The notes beneath the pieces were generated by a model. The model was not told where the DNA came from and did no database searches. It was given only the letters and a program-made list of their open reading frames with translations. The translations under genes and the position numbers were made by a program. Shown here one piece after another: positions 55,519-64,000 of a stretch of 64,000 nucleotides of DNA. Origin of the DNA: Leucothrix mucor DSM 2157 (GTDB lineage Bacteria > Pseudomonadota > Gammaproteobacteria > Thiotrichales > Thiotrichaceae); NCBI RefSeq assembly GCF_000419525.1, contig NZ_ATTE01000001.1, forward strand, positions 372,001 through 436,000. Reading direction: 5' to 3'. Position 1 is the first letter of the stretch. Every line of letters starts with the position of its first letter.

Positions 55519-56985
55519 CTAAACAGTGGCTTGCAGCGCTTTATCCAACGGTAATTGGCTAATCGGGTTACCCCGAAGTCCTTCGTTGCAGAGGTTTCTC
55601 AGATAATCTGAGGTGCGTATACCCAAGCACCGTGTCGTTCCAATAATACTCAAAATCATTGGTCGAAACTGGTCTCCCTGAGAGGACTGACTGGCAAAAG
55701 AGAGCTTTCGCCAAATCACATACGGTCGGATAGCACGTTCAGCCAGATTGTTAGTCAATGGAATCGACAAGTCTTTCAGAAATGTCCAGCACATCGCTTC
55801 ATCTTTCAATAGGTGCCTACATTGGTTGCGGGTTCGGTCCGCAAGCTTGAGTTCAGTGCCTTGCGACAGAGTCGTGTAGAAGCTTTCTCGAAGGCGTTGA
55901 AAGCGACGTTGATATCGCTCACGATCATCAAGATTATCCAATTGTCGGTGCCGCATTCTGATCACTGCACCACTGATTAATAGTAAACGCCTCCCAATCT
56001 CTCCGGCTAATCCGTTGCGTTCGCTGATCTTGGTGAAATGGCGAATAAGATGCGCCCAGCATAATTGACGTCGCTCAACCGGCACATCGTTGTATCCACT
56101 GTAATGATCCGTCACCAGGTATCCTGTAAACTCACCCAGCAGTTCATTGGCAGCGGTTTTGCCGCGTGAGTAATGCACCATAAAAAAGCAAAGTGACTGC
56201 GTGGCTAGCGTCCAAAGCCAACGTTGTTCAGTCCCTCGGTAGTGACGGGTCTCATCCGCATGTGCAATCAGGCTCTGTCTCACCTTGTTAGCAATTTGCC
56301 GATAAGGCACCCCTAACCAGGCATTGGCTTTTCCCTGTGCCTGACTAATCGCACCAATACTGAAATCCAGATGCCAACACTCAGACAAATACGCTTGTAT
56401 CTGACGAATGGATAAATGAAATTGCCCACTCAGTTGAACAATGGTACTGACTAAACCCCCATCCATTTGCCCGCTGGGGACCCAATCCGGCAAGGTGGTC
56501 GTCAGCTCGCGCTGACAATTTGCACACTGTCCTGTAAAGAGCTGATGCTCTGTTACGCGATAACGCACTTCGGGCAAATCAAACACCTGATGACGATACG
56601 TGGGCTGAGCGTTTGGCGTCACAACGCCCCCACATTGGCAGCGTGAATGAGGAAAGTAGCGATGGATGGTATCGACCTGATCTTCCGGTAGCAGAGTACG
56701 CTCGTGTTTTTTATGCCCCGGTTGTGCTCCTTTGCTTCGGGATGACTTAGGCCGTTTCTTGCGCTGATGACGTTGTTCCGGAGAATCCGTTGAGGGGGCT
56801 TTAGAACTGTTACGAGAACTTGAGCCGTGCTGTGATTGCAAAGACTCAACGGCTGCTTTTAAGGCCGCTACTTCTGTTTGCAGAGCTTGATTGATCGCCA
56901 CCAACTCACGAATGAGCTGTCTGGCCTCATCCAGCGAGGTAACGCTGTCTGCAATCTCACTGAGCTCCATTAAGTAATCATCCAC
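55519..56985 (-). CDS. IS66-family transposase
   Basis: The 488-residue DDE transposase has an N-terminal leucine-rich helix, a Ser/Lys-rich linker (NSSKAPSTDSPEQRHQRKKR) and a zinc-binding region (HSRCQCGG and CANCQ). The catalytic DDE-type core contains LIAHADETRHYRG, YLVTDHYSGYN and NLAERAIRPYVIWRK. The stop codon overlaps the terminal inverted repeat. The frame is intact. TnpA and TnpB, present in classical IS66, are absent. Confidence 0.93.
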   Translation of the reverse strand: MDDYLMELSEIADSVTSLDEARQLIRELVAINQALQTEVAALKAAVESLQSQHGSSSRNSSKAPSTDSPEQRHQRKKRPKSSRSKGAQPGHKKHERTLLPEDQVDTIHRYFPHSRCQCGGVVTPNAQPTYRHQVFDLPEVRYRVTEHQLFTGQCANCQRELTTTLPDWVPSGQMDGGLVSTIVQLSGQFHLSIRQIQAYLSECWHLDFSIGAISQAQGKANAWLGVPYRQIANKVRQSLIAHADETRHYRGTEQRWLWTLATQSLCFFMVHYSRGKTAANELLGEFTGYLVTDHYSGYNDVPVERRQLCWAHLIRHFTKISERNGLAGEIGRRLLLISGAVIRMRHRQLDNLDDRERYQRRFQRLRESFYTTLSQGTELKLADRTRNQCRHLLKDEAMCWTFLKDLSIPLTNNLAERAIRPYVIWRKLSFASQSSQGDQFRPMILSIIGTTRCLGIRTSDYLRNLCNEGLRGNPISQLPLDKALQATV

Positions 56986-57053
56986 AGTCAGTTGAATGAC
57001 TGAAAATCTATCACAATCAGGCGTAGAGCGCTAGATTAGGCGTGAACGCGTAC

Positions 57054-57191
57054 TCCAAAGGGGCACCACTGGGTGAAGTGACACAAGATAACGCGAATAA
57101 AATTGCAGGCGAGATGAAGCAGCGTCCCAGAAAATTACTAGGTTTTAAAACACCCGAAGAGGCTTATCATGAAATGGCAAAATCCTCTTGA
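57054..57191 (+). pseudogene. C-terminal remnant of an IS30-family transposase
   Basis: The frame reads SKGAPLGEVTQDNANKI, then AGEMKQRPRKLLGFKTPEEA, and stops. This is the conserved end of IS30 transposases (PKGT..., RPRK.LG..TP.E). The upstream part is missing because the IS66-family element begins there. The following CTTCGGGAGGTGCGCTTGTG resembles an IS30-type terminal repeat. Confidence 0.8.
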
Positions 57192-57269
57192 CTTCGGGAG
57201 GTGCGCTTGTGACTAAAATCCGCGTGACTTTATACCTGCTAGCTGCCCTTGTTCATGTATGCCTGATCT

Positions 57270-58079
57270 TTAGTATGTAACTTGTCTTAAACCTGACACT
57301 CCTTCGCTGAGTTTTTTATACCTAAATACTAAGTCAGCTGAGTCTGGCTTTATTAGCTTTATTTTTTCTTTTTCATACCAAAGAACCCCGTCCTCCAAGC
57401 GCTCATGGAACTCACAATCCAACCCAATTGATAAAGAAAAGTCTTTCCATTTGAATGGAACATTTACTTCAGATGATGACCAGTATGCGAAAGGAATATT
57501 ATAAACTGCCGCTACGATCGCACCATGCAGGGATGATGTAAAAACAAAACTTGAATTCGCAATCTGATCTATTAGTCTTTCTACTGACTCATGATTTTTT
57601 TCTATGACCGTAGGCAAAACTGAGTCACACCCTGTCAACTTTAGTAACTCATCATCAGTCCTGGTTTCATTAAAGTGAGTGACTAGCAGGACTCCGCTTC
57701 TTCCTTCTGGGCTCTCTTTTGGCTCGTATAGCATAGGAAGCATAAAGGCACTATCACCGATAGGAGTATCATCAGGTAGTCCTAATAGGGCTCTAGAAAG
57801 GGGGCCTCTCACAGAGCAAAAATAGCACTTTTGAAGAAAGTCAGGTTTTATTTTGCTTCCTCTTGCACCGCACCCAAAGTACACGATCTTTTCATACCCC
57901 TCGGATAAGTCATTATCAATAACAACATTGGCTATAACGCTACCAACATTTCTTAGTAACAACTTGGAGTTTTTTTGTCCGTATTCAACTTCTGAGAAGA
58001 AACTTGCCATGTACTCCCCCAAGTAATCACCAAAATTTTGCACCGGACTAGACTGTTTCCACCACTTTAAATCATACAT
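57270..58079 (-). CDS. Polysaccharide pyruvyl transferase family protein
   Basis: The 269-residue product matches the pyruvyl transferase fold (WcaK/CsaB type). It has NFGDYLGEYM near the N-terminus, YFGCGARG, SVRGPLSRALLG, IGDSAFMLP and the hallmark VFTSSLHGAIVAAVYNIPFAYW. These enzymes add a ketal pyruvate from phosphoenolpyruvate to a sugar, giving the polymer a negative charge. It lies just beyond the insertion sequences and points towards them. It may be a part of the polysaccharide locus separated by them. No strong ribosome-binding site is visible before the ATG. Confidence 0.82.
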   Translation of the reverse strand: MYDLKWWKQSSPVQNFGDYLGEYMASFFSEVEYGQKNSKLLLRNVGSVIANVVIDNDLSEGYEKIVYFGCGARGSKIKPDFLQKCYFCSVRGPLSRALLGLPDDTPIGDSAFMLPMLYEPKESPEGRSGVLLVTHFNETRTDDELLKLTGCDSVLPTVIEKNHESVERLIDQIANSSFVFTSSLHGAIVAAVYNIPFAYWSSSEVNVPFKWKDFSLSIGLDCEFHERLEDGVLWYEKEKIKLIKPDSADLVFRYKKLSEGVSGLRQVTY

Positions 58080-58584
58080 ATATTAAAATCCAATAAAACT
58101 AACAAAAAATCAAATACTATCATAATCTTACAGTCTTTAACAGCGCCATAAGAAACCACTCAAAAGCTTATCTATATGAATTTAAAACATGCAAAACTTT
58201 AATTGATATATATATTTTCTTAGTAGACTCAATGACAGCACGTACGGTAAAGATGAGTACCTAAATAATAATTATCAATAATTCATTTCCGGTCCGAGCT
58301 CACATTATTCTGATCAAGTTCAGGTCGTTCTCTTGCCAAACACTATTCCCATGGGTAAATGGGGACGAAACTGATCAGCTGGATTCAGCCTTATTGGTTT
58401 CAAACATACAACGCTTACACTGACAACTCACTTTCAGCACGGGGGGGCAAGCTACTCGCTCAGAGGCGGAATTGGCTGTTCCCGCTTTATCCGCAGGTCG
58501 GTCAAGCTGTGCGGGATTTTACCCGGAGCCTATTATAAAGATAAAGCAGGGATTACCACAGTAAAAGACAGCGTTAGCTATGGA
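58080..58584. other. AT-rich intergenic region leading into an IS66 remnant
   Basis: No gene is supported. The first half is very AT-rich and probably holds the leftward promoter of the pyruvyl transferase gene. From about 58440 the GC content rises and fragments in several frames precede the recognisable IS66 transposase remnant. Confidence 0.4.
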
Positions 58585-58799
58585 CTCTATCGATTGCTGC
58601 TCGTTGTTTTTTTATGGTACATTATTTACGCGGCAAAGCCGCAGCGAGTACCTCAATAGCACAGAGCAATATCATCGTCGATTCCTGCGGCTACGAAAAA
58701 GCTTTCACGCCACGCCAGTTTGGGGAGATCTGGTCAGTGCTCAGTTGCCCTTGTGTAAAGCCGGCTGCCGACCGCTAGTTAGGGCGTGAACGCGTACAA
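58585..58799 (+). pseudogene. Internally deleted IS66-family transposase remnant with terminal repeat
   Basis: One frame gives FFMVHYLRGKAAAS, matching FFMVHYSRGKTAAN of the intact IS66 transposase. Another frame gives EQYHRRFLRLRKSFHAT, matching ERYQRRFQRLRESFYTT, so a deletion and a frame change separate them. The DNA then jumps to the last codons and ends in the terminal repeat TTAGGGCGTGAACGCGTAC. It lies in the opposite orientation to the intact copy. Confidence 0.8.
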
Positions 58800-59177
58800 T
58801 GAATAGTGCCTCGGTCAGTTTATTCATGACTAATTATGACACAAATACAATCCCGTGAATGGTTACAGTTGTTAGTTCCATGAAATTCACAGCAGGTTAA
58901 GATTATAGAGTTCGTCATTATTAATGCTTTATAGGTAAATAGTTAAGGATGGATTCAGTCACGCATGACTACCGTGTTTACACTTATATACTAGAGTAAG
59001 TGCTTTTTCTAATCTGAATCAACTCAGTGATTCGATTCAGGCAGTTATATGTGAACATGTCTTATTAGTTTTCCGATATCAATTGTGACTTCTTCAATGT
59101 CAAATGCTTGTTTTTAATGCATATGAGGCGATTTTATGGTAGTTTATTACAAAAAATTTACTATGTGGAGTTGTGGC
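58800..59177. other. Intergenic region before the giant lipoprotein gene
   Basis: Two inverted repeats are visible. CACTTA (58981-58986) with TAAGTG (58997-59002) is followed by CTTTTTCT, a weak rightward terminator. CTGAATC (59014-59020) pairs with GATTCAG (59034-59040). The promoter of the next gene should lie after these, in an AT-rich stretch, but I cannot fix it. Confidence 0.4.
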
Positions 59178-62100
59178 GTGAATTCAAAGCTTATGTTATT
59201 AACGGTTTGCTCAATCCTTGTTGGTTGTGTGGGTCAGGAGGGAGAGCCCCTTAGTAGTAAGGAGTTGCCTGTATCTCAGTCGACTTTAACGGAGGACAGC
59301 TTATTAAACGCCTCCAAAAGTATCGCGGCTACTCAAGAGCTGTCCGAAGTGGTTGTCAACGATGACCTTCCTGAAGATGAAGCCGTTGCATCTGTGCATT
59401 CGCTGGCGTCGGCCCCATTGGTTGGCCTTAAATCTTCTGTTGGTGCTTACGATGTAGGTGGTTATGCCTGTAACGTGGTGAGTACTCCGGGCGAAGCTTA
59501 TACTTGGTCAATCAAGTTATATAACCTAAACGATTCTCTGCAAACTGAACGCGTCATTTTTGGTGTGAACAACAACAGGAATATCCAGTCGGTAGCCTGT
59601 ACGCCAGATGGCTCCCACGCCTTATTTTCTATCAGAGAGTTTGCCAGAGGAGACTATGAAGTCTACTCGATTGACTTACTTACAAATGAGGTCACTCAGC
59701 TAACCGATAATGACACCGATGATGTGGATGTCAGTATGAGTGTTGATGGATTGGTGATGGCTTGGCAAGAGCGCCTGGCAGATGGTCGCCAAGGCATTAC
59801 CATGCGAACCTATAACGCGGATAAAACAGCGTTCACTCAAAAAGGTATCGCGAGTGCAGTGCCATTTGTACAGCCTTCACTGAGTCCGAATGGAGAGTGG
59901 TTGGCCCTCGTGCAATTACGACCTAGTCGATTTTTAGCGTTACGTTATGATGTTAAAAATGGTGGGTTTTCTGAGATCCGAGCCATTGCCCGTCGCAAAA
60001 AATTATATCATCCGTCTATCTCCGATGATGGAAACATCTTTAGCTGGGTTGAAAACGCAAAGCAGAATCGCTTCTTTATTAAAGACATCTCAGGAGATGT
60101 ACTGACTGAATATTTCAACCATGAAGCAGGCACTGAACACCCATTCTTGTCATTTGATGGGCAATGGATTTCATACAGTATTAATTCTGATGCGGGCGCA
60201 AAGACTTACCTAACAAATATTTCAACAGGGGAAACATCGACCATTGGTACTGAGCTTGCATCGCCTGGTCGTTACCTTGCAACGTCATGGATGGGAACCA
60301 TTATTATCCCTCAGGTGTTGTCGCTCGAAGTGGCAACCAATACGATGCTTGAAAGTGGCAGCGCAATGCTAGCAACAGTGACTCGTTCAGGGCCACTTGT
60401 AGAGCCACTTGTAGTTAACTTATCCAGCTCAGATAGCAGTGAATTGAAAGTCCCTGCCTCTGTAACATTCAATATAGGCGAGACATCGAAGAGTTTTTAT
60501 TTGACTCCGGTTGATGACGATGATATCGACGGTACGCAGCCAGTCACTATTTCTGCATCTGCAGTTGGGGCTGATACAGTATTGGTAGAGATGAGTGTTG
60601 AGGATGATGGCGAAATTTTAGATGAGCTTTCTATAAAACTTAATCGATCTTCAATTTCTGAAACAGACGGAAGTGCAATTGCGACGGTTACTCGTTCTGG
60701 TCCGACAGATAGTGCCTTGATTGTTACTCTCTCGAGTTCAAACTCAAGCGATGCGACTGTTCCAAAGTCAGTTACTATCCCAGCAGGGGCGGCTAGTGCG
60801 ACCTTTAAAGTCACGGCTATTCAAGACTTGGCGAACGACGGAAATCAAACGGTTGTTATTGAGGCGAGTGCAAGTGGTCTAACAACGGGTGTTGTGTCAT
60901 TGCTCGTTAAAGATGTTCCGGTTGATGAAGTTGAGGAGACGCAGGTTTCTTTAGATGCAAATGGAAATGTGAGTGTCTTTGATATTGGTGATACTTCAAC
61001 GGCTGAAGACTTTAATATTACGGTACAGACAGTTGATGGTGCTGAGTTTTTGCAGATCCAGGGTCTTAATGGCCACAATATGCAAATTAACCAAGTGGGC
61101 GATACTGCTGCGTATATTAACTCCCGAGTTCAGACAGTCGTTAGAATTCCTCTAGGCGCAGTAAACAGCCTAAAGATCGATACTAAGGGTGGCGCTGATG
61201 TCATCAATATGCGTGCAAGCTTATCCCTGAGTGGTGGTGTATCGCTGATTGCGGATACGATTAATCTGCTAGCCGCTGAGATTAGTACTGAAACGGGTAA
61301 TCTTTCTTTACAGGCAGATAAAGAAATCATACTTTCTAGCAGTACGCTGAGCTCTAAGAGTGGAAAGATTGACTTAGCTGCGAATATGAATGGTGATGCG
61401 TGCCTTAGCACTAGTGGTAACAGTGTTGGTGTGAACTTGCTGAATGGTTCTGCTATCAAGAGTGTGGCTGGTGATATTTCGGTTAAAGGTTGCGGTGGAG
61501 TAGACGGAAGTAAGAATATTGGTGTTTTGCTTAGCGACTCGGGTGGTCAAATTCAGTCGTCTGGTTCAGGTAATATTACGATTGTAGGTCATGCTGGAAG
61601 TGGCGAATCGAATAATACTGGGGTACTTGTTCAGGGGGCTCAAAGTTTTATTCTTTCTGAGTCTGGTAGCCTCGATATTCAAGGTTTCGGAAGTCTCGAA
61701 AGCTCTGGCGACTTTAACCAAGGGGTGTCCTTAACTGATGGTGCTAGCATTGCTTCAAATGCTAATACGGATCAGGTAAAAGATAACAGAGTATCTATCA
61801 ATGTTGTTGGTGTCGGCGGTAAGAGTACTAATAACTCAAACCATGGTATTTCCATTAGCAAGCTTAGTGGTGTTCATAGTGAATCGGCTGACTTAATGAT
61901 TAATGGTGTAACGGCTGGCAAAAATATTGATTCAAATGATAGCTCGGGCGTGTATTTGAACTCTGACGGTGTGTTGAGTGCTAAAAGTGGCTCGATGACG
62001 GTTGAAGCAGACATCATTAAAGTATTGGCAACTAAAATCTCTACAGGTGATGGTGATCTGAAAGTACTTGCTAGTCGAAATGTCGTATTGTCTGGTGGTG

Positions 62101-64000
62101 GATTAGTCACTGAAGGTGGAGATCTGACGGTAAGTGCTAATGCTAGTATGAGCATGACTTCGGTCGACTTATCCGGCTCGAGCTGTACGGACGTTGAAGG
62201 TAACTTCATTGGTGTCGATTTGGTTAGTGCTTCTTATCTCTCATCTGACGGTGGAGATATTAGGGTCGTTGGTTGTGGTGGTATATCGGGTGATAATAAC
62301 GTTGGTGTTCGCTTGGGTAGTACTGGAGGAAAGATTGTCTCTTCCGGCGCAGGAAGTGTTTCAATTGCTGGTCTTGCGGGTACCGGAGGAGAGCTGAATG
62401 TGGGCTTGTTGGTTCAGGGAGACCAGAGCTTGGTTCAGGCAGCTGCGGGTAGCATTGATGTCTACGGAGCAGGAAGTAGTCTGAGCACGGGAGACTTTAA
62501 CCCTGGCGTTGCGATTCAAAACGGAGGAAGTATTGTATCTAGTGCTTCTGAGCAGCAAGTTGCGACGAATAGTGTTTATGCTAGAGTTTCTGGTGTGGGT
62601 GGTATTAGTCACAATGACGATAATCACGGTGTAATCATCAATGGTGATGGTAGTCGCATACACACTGAAGCTGCTAACTTACAGGTTAAGGGTTTCACTC
62701 GCGGGTTGAACTTTGGTTCTGCGACAAGTGTGGGTATGGATGTCAATAATAGTGGAGAGGTCAGCTCAACACAGGGCGATATCACTATTGAAGGTGGTAC
62801 AGTCAATATTTTGGCAACTAACATCTCTGCGCCTACAAGTGATTTGACTATTCTGGCAACACGCAACCTATTGCTATCGGATGCTAATTTGTCAACTGAT
62901 ACAGGCCGTATACATCTCGCCGCTAATATTAATACAGGAGGAACGCCGGAGGATGTTACTGACGATGTTTGCCTAGGCACTAAAGGTAACTTTGTTGGTG
63001 TTGAAATGCTTGCTGGTTCATCAATCAAGTCTGATGATGGTTCTATCTTTGTAAGCGGCTGCGGTGGTACATCAGGAAATGCGAATATTGGTCTGCGCCT
63101 TGCTATTACGGGTGGCGCAATTGCTGCAACAGGTAATGGTTCAGTTTGGGCTAAAGGTATCGCTGGCACTGGAACCAATAATAATATTGGTGTAACCGTT
63201 AAAGGTGCTGATAGTGCTATAACTTCGGCGAAAGGTAGTCTAACCGTGATGGGTTATGGTAGCTCGAGTAGTACAGGAGAGTTTAACCCTGGGCTGGCGG
63301 TACAAGAGCTGGGTACTATTGCATCAACAGGAAATAACATCGTAAACCTGATCGGGGTGGGTGGCAGCAGCCCTAAAACGGATAACCACGGAATCATTGT
63401 TAGTGGTTTAGGCAGTAAAGTCGCTATTAGTAACGCGATGTTGAATATTTCAGCGAGCGGTGGTGGATCTGAATCTAACCCCGGCAGTAATGTTGGTTTT
63501 TATGTAAATGGTGGCGCGACGGTTCAGTCCACAGGCACCGGAAACATTACAATTAGTGCTAATGGTGGATTAGGGTTAGATAATAACGATGGTGTTCGAA
63601 TTGGTGGTGAAACTGATGACGGCGACAGCGCAGAGATTATCTCAAGCCTTGGTAATATCACCATTCGCGGAACGGCTAGCGGCCAAACCAAGGGTGATGG
63701 TAATAAGGGTGTGCGGGTCAATGCTGGTGGTAAGGTGACTGCACTGTCCGATGCTAATATTAATATTTATGGTATGGCTGGTGCAGGAGGTTCTACAAAC
63801 CAAGGTATTCAGGTAGCTGGAGATATTAAAGCAGAGAAATATGCCCAAATTAGTGCTGTGAACGGACACATCGTATTGACGGGTGATGCTAATGATAGTG
63901 GAACCGGCGACGGAAACACGGGTGTTAATATCATGAACTACGGTTTTGTTGAAACAAGTGGTGCTGGTTCTATTACAGTTACAGGAAGTGGCGGTTTTGG
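59178..64000 (+). CDS. Giant surface lipoprotein: beta-propeller-like, Calx-beta and beta-helix repeats (3' end outside window)
   Basis: The frame stays open from a GTG (TGGAG eight bases upstream) for 1607 codons to the window edge. The N-terminus MNSKLMLLTVCSILVGC is a lipoprotein signal with lipobox ILVGC. Residues about 70-375 contain TolB-like propeller text (CTPDGSHALFSI, SLSPNGEWLALV, SFDGQWISYS). Two Calx-beta-like domains follow at about 380-580 (MLESGSAMLATVTRSGP, ISETDGSAIATVTRSGP). From about 610 the sequence is rich in Gly, Ser, Asn and Val, with recurring short strands typical of a filamentous beta-helix, including a 261-262-residue super-repeat. It is probably an outer-membrane-anchored adhesin or matrix protein. 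Low lysine and many Asp/Asn suggest calcium binding, which is inference. Confidence 0.85.
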   Translation, partial: MNSKLMLLTVCSILVGCVGQEGEPLSSKELPVSQSTLTEDSLLNASKSIAATQELSEVVVNDDLPEDEAVASVHSLASAPLVGLKSSVGAYDVGGYACNVVSTPGEAYTWSIKLYNLNDSLQTERVIFGVNNNRNIQSVACTPDGSHALFSIREFARGDYEVYSIDLLTNEVTQLTDNDTDDVDVSMSVDGLVMAWQERLADGRQGITMRTYNADKTAFTQKGIASAVPFVQPSLSPNGEWLALVQLRPSRFLALRYDVKNGGFSEIRAIARRKKLYHPSISDDGNIFSWVENAKQNRFFIKDISGDVLTEYFNHEAGTEHPFLSFDGQWISYSINSDAGAKTYLTNISTGETSTIGTELASPGRYLATSWMGTIIIPQVLSLEVATNTMLESGSAMLATVTRSGPLVEPLVVNLSSSDSSELKVPASVTFNIGETSKSFYLTPVDDDDIDGTQPVTISASAVGADTVLVEMSVEDDGEILDELSIKLNRSSISETDGSAIATVTRSGPTDSALIVTLSSSNSSDATVPKSVTIPAGAASATFKVTAIQDLANDGNQTVVIEASASGLTTGVVSLLVKDVPVDEVEETQVSLDANGNVSVFDIGDTSTAEDFNITVQTVDGAEFLQIQGLNGHNMQINQVGDTAAYINSRVQTVVRIPLGAVNSLKIDTKGGADVINMRASLSLSGGVSLIADTINLLAAEISTETGNLSLQADKEIILSSSTLSSKSGKIDLAANMNGDACLSTSGNSVGVNLLNGSAIKSVAGDISVKGCGGVDGSKNIGVLLSDSGGQIQSSGSGNITIVGHAGSGESNNTGVLVQGAQSFILSESGSLDIQGFGSLESSGDFNQGVSLTDGASIASNANTDQVKDNRVSINVVGVGGKSTNNSNHGISISKLSGVHSESADLMINGVTAGKNIDSNDSSGVYLNSDGVLSAKSGSMTVEADIIKVLATKISTGDGDLKVLASRNVVLSGGGLVTEGGDLTVSANASMSMTSVDLSGSSCTDVEGNFIGVDLVSASYLSSDGGDIRVVGCGGISGDNNVGVRLGSTGGKIVSSGAGSVSIAGLAGTGGELNVGLLVQGDQSLVQAAAGSIDVYGAGSSLSTGDFNPGVAIQNGGSIVSSASEQQVATNSVYARVSGVGGISHNDDNHGVIINGDGSRIHTEAANLQVKGFTRGLNFGSATSVGMDVNNSGEVSSTQGDITIEGGTVNILATNISAPTSDLTILATRNLLLSDANLSTDTGRIHLAANINTGGTPEDVTDDVCLGTKGNFVGVEMLAGSSIKSDDGSIFVSGCGGTSGNANIGLRLAITGGAIAATGNGSVWAKGIAGTGTNNNIGVTVKGADSAITSAKGSLTVMGYGSSSSTGEFNPGLAVQELGTIASTGNNIVNLIGVGGSSPKTDNHGIIVSGLGSKVAISNAMLNISASGGGSESNPGSNVGFYVNGGATVQSTGTGNITISANGGLGLDNNDGVRIGGETDDGDSAEIISSLGNITIRGTASGQTKGDGNKGVRVNAGGKVTALSDANINIYGMAGAGGSTNQGIQVAGDIKAEKYAQISAVNGHIVLTGDANDSGTGDGNTGVNIMNYGFVETSGAGSITVTGSGGF
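61401..63755 (+). repeat. Three tandem copies of a 261-262-codon repeat in the giant lipoprotein
   Basis: Matching cysteine codons start at 61401, 62184 and 62970, giving spacings of 783 and 786 bases. Each unit opens CLSTSGNSVGV, CTDVEGNFIGV or CLGTKGNFVGV. About 27 residues later come VKGCGG, VVGCGG or VSGCGG. Later parts also recur (SSGDFNQGV, STGDFNPGV, STGEFNPGL, and VGVGGKSTNNSNHGI-type lines). The third copy fades into shorter repeats. Confidence 0.8.

Larger units (their letters stand above)
54100..57053 (-). mobile_element. IS66-family element (transposase-only type), split by the IS1111 element
   Basis: Excluding the inserted IS1111, the element is about 1550 bases long and carries only the large transposase gene, as in the ISBst12-type subgroup. 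Its ends are GTAAG + CGTTCACGCCCTAA (54100-54104 plus 55509-55522) and the complement of TTAGGCGTGAACGCGTAC (57036-57053). The flanking eight bases, TCAGCTTG and TCCAAAGG, are not duplicates. The copy has therefore probably been rearranged by recombination with another IS66 copy, such as the remnant at 58.6-58.8 kb. Confidence 0.8.

Noticed and set aside
57209-57280. Small hydrophobic peptide starting MTKIRVTLYLLAAL, with GGGAGG upstream
   Set aside because: It lies in an IS30-type end and overlaps the end of the pyruvyl transferase gene on the other strand; the apparent ribosome-binding site is part of the repeat.
58580-58789. A 69-codon open frame as an independent gene
   Set aside because: Its second half aligns with the IS66 transposase and its first half is the same transposase read in the wrong frame, so it is a remnant.
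61401-63755. CRISPR-like or DNA-level tandem array
   Set aside because: The periodicity is about 785 bases, diverged at DNA level and in frame; it is a protein repeat. I saw no short regularly spaced repeats elsewhere in the window.
60497-63869. A series of leftward open frames opposite the giant lipoprotein gene
   Set aside because: The rightward frame is open for 1607 codons with a signal sequence and repeats; the leftward frames are short, low-complexity and without ribosome-binding sites. They reflect the codon bias of the repeats.

Overview
The window reads as chromosomal DNA of a free-living, probably marine, gammaproteobacterium. The evidence is a complete System I cytochrome c maturation operon in the usual gammaproteobacterial order, a YgiB/YgiC-type pair, an MscS-type channel, an S-adenosylmethionine (SAM) cycle operon with proteobacterial SAH riboswitches, and a KpsC/KpsS-type capsule locus. 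Base composition is moderate and becomes more AT-rich from about 47.6 kb to 54 kb. I cannot name the genus from sequence alone.

Region 1 (1-17.5 kb) is housekeeping. It holds a NarL-type response regulator with the start of its probable sensor, a structured RNA candidate ending in a strong terminator, a YgiC-like ATP-grasp ligase with its lipoprotein partner, ccmABCDEFGHI, a large MscS-family channel, an acyltransferase-3 protein, and the leftward genes metK, ahcY and metF. Both metK and ahcY are preceded by recognisable SAH riboswitches.

Region 2 (17.8-36.3 kb) is a capsule and lipid-anchor module resembling the rhizobial rkp-1 region and the Burkholderia wcb region. It holds a KpsS-like Kdo transferase, an SDR reductase, a membrane sulfatase-fold protein, a formyltransferase-fold protein, an alpha-oxoamine synthase and a 2514-residue reducing type I polyketide synthase. 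A KpsC protein follows, carrying an extra N-terminal GT29-like domain. I infer that the PKS chain is condensed with an amino acid and reduced to an amino-alcohol lipid, which may serve as the acceptor for poly-Kdo and the capsule.

Region 3 (34.7-53.9 kb) makes nucleotide sugars (RfbA, RfbC, ManC) and assembles the polysaccharide. It has several large multidomain glycosyltransferases, five sulfotransferase-fold proteins and small proteins carrying a short repeat shared with one glycosyltransferase. One glycosyltransferase-like gene contains an 11-G tract that could switch it on and off. The product is probably a sulfated surface polysaccharide.

Region 4 (54-58.8 kb) is an insertion-sequence pile-up. 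An IS1111-group (IS110 family) element sits inside the terminal inverted repeat of an IS66-family element, flanked by IS3 and IS30 remnants. A pyruvyl transferase gene and a degraded second IS66 copy follow. The IS1111 right end looks like it encodes the guide (bridge/seek) RNA, and short segments in it match the two halves of the target it occupies.

Region 5 (59.2 kb to the edge) is the first 1607 codons of a giant lipoprotein: a beta-propeller-like part, two Calx-beta-like domains, then a beta-helix-like region with a 261-262-residue repeat.
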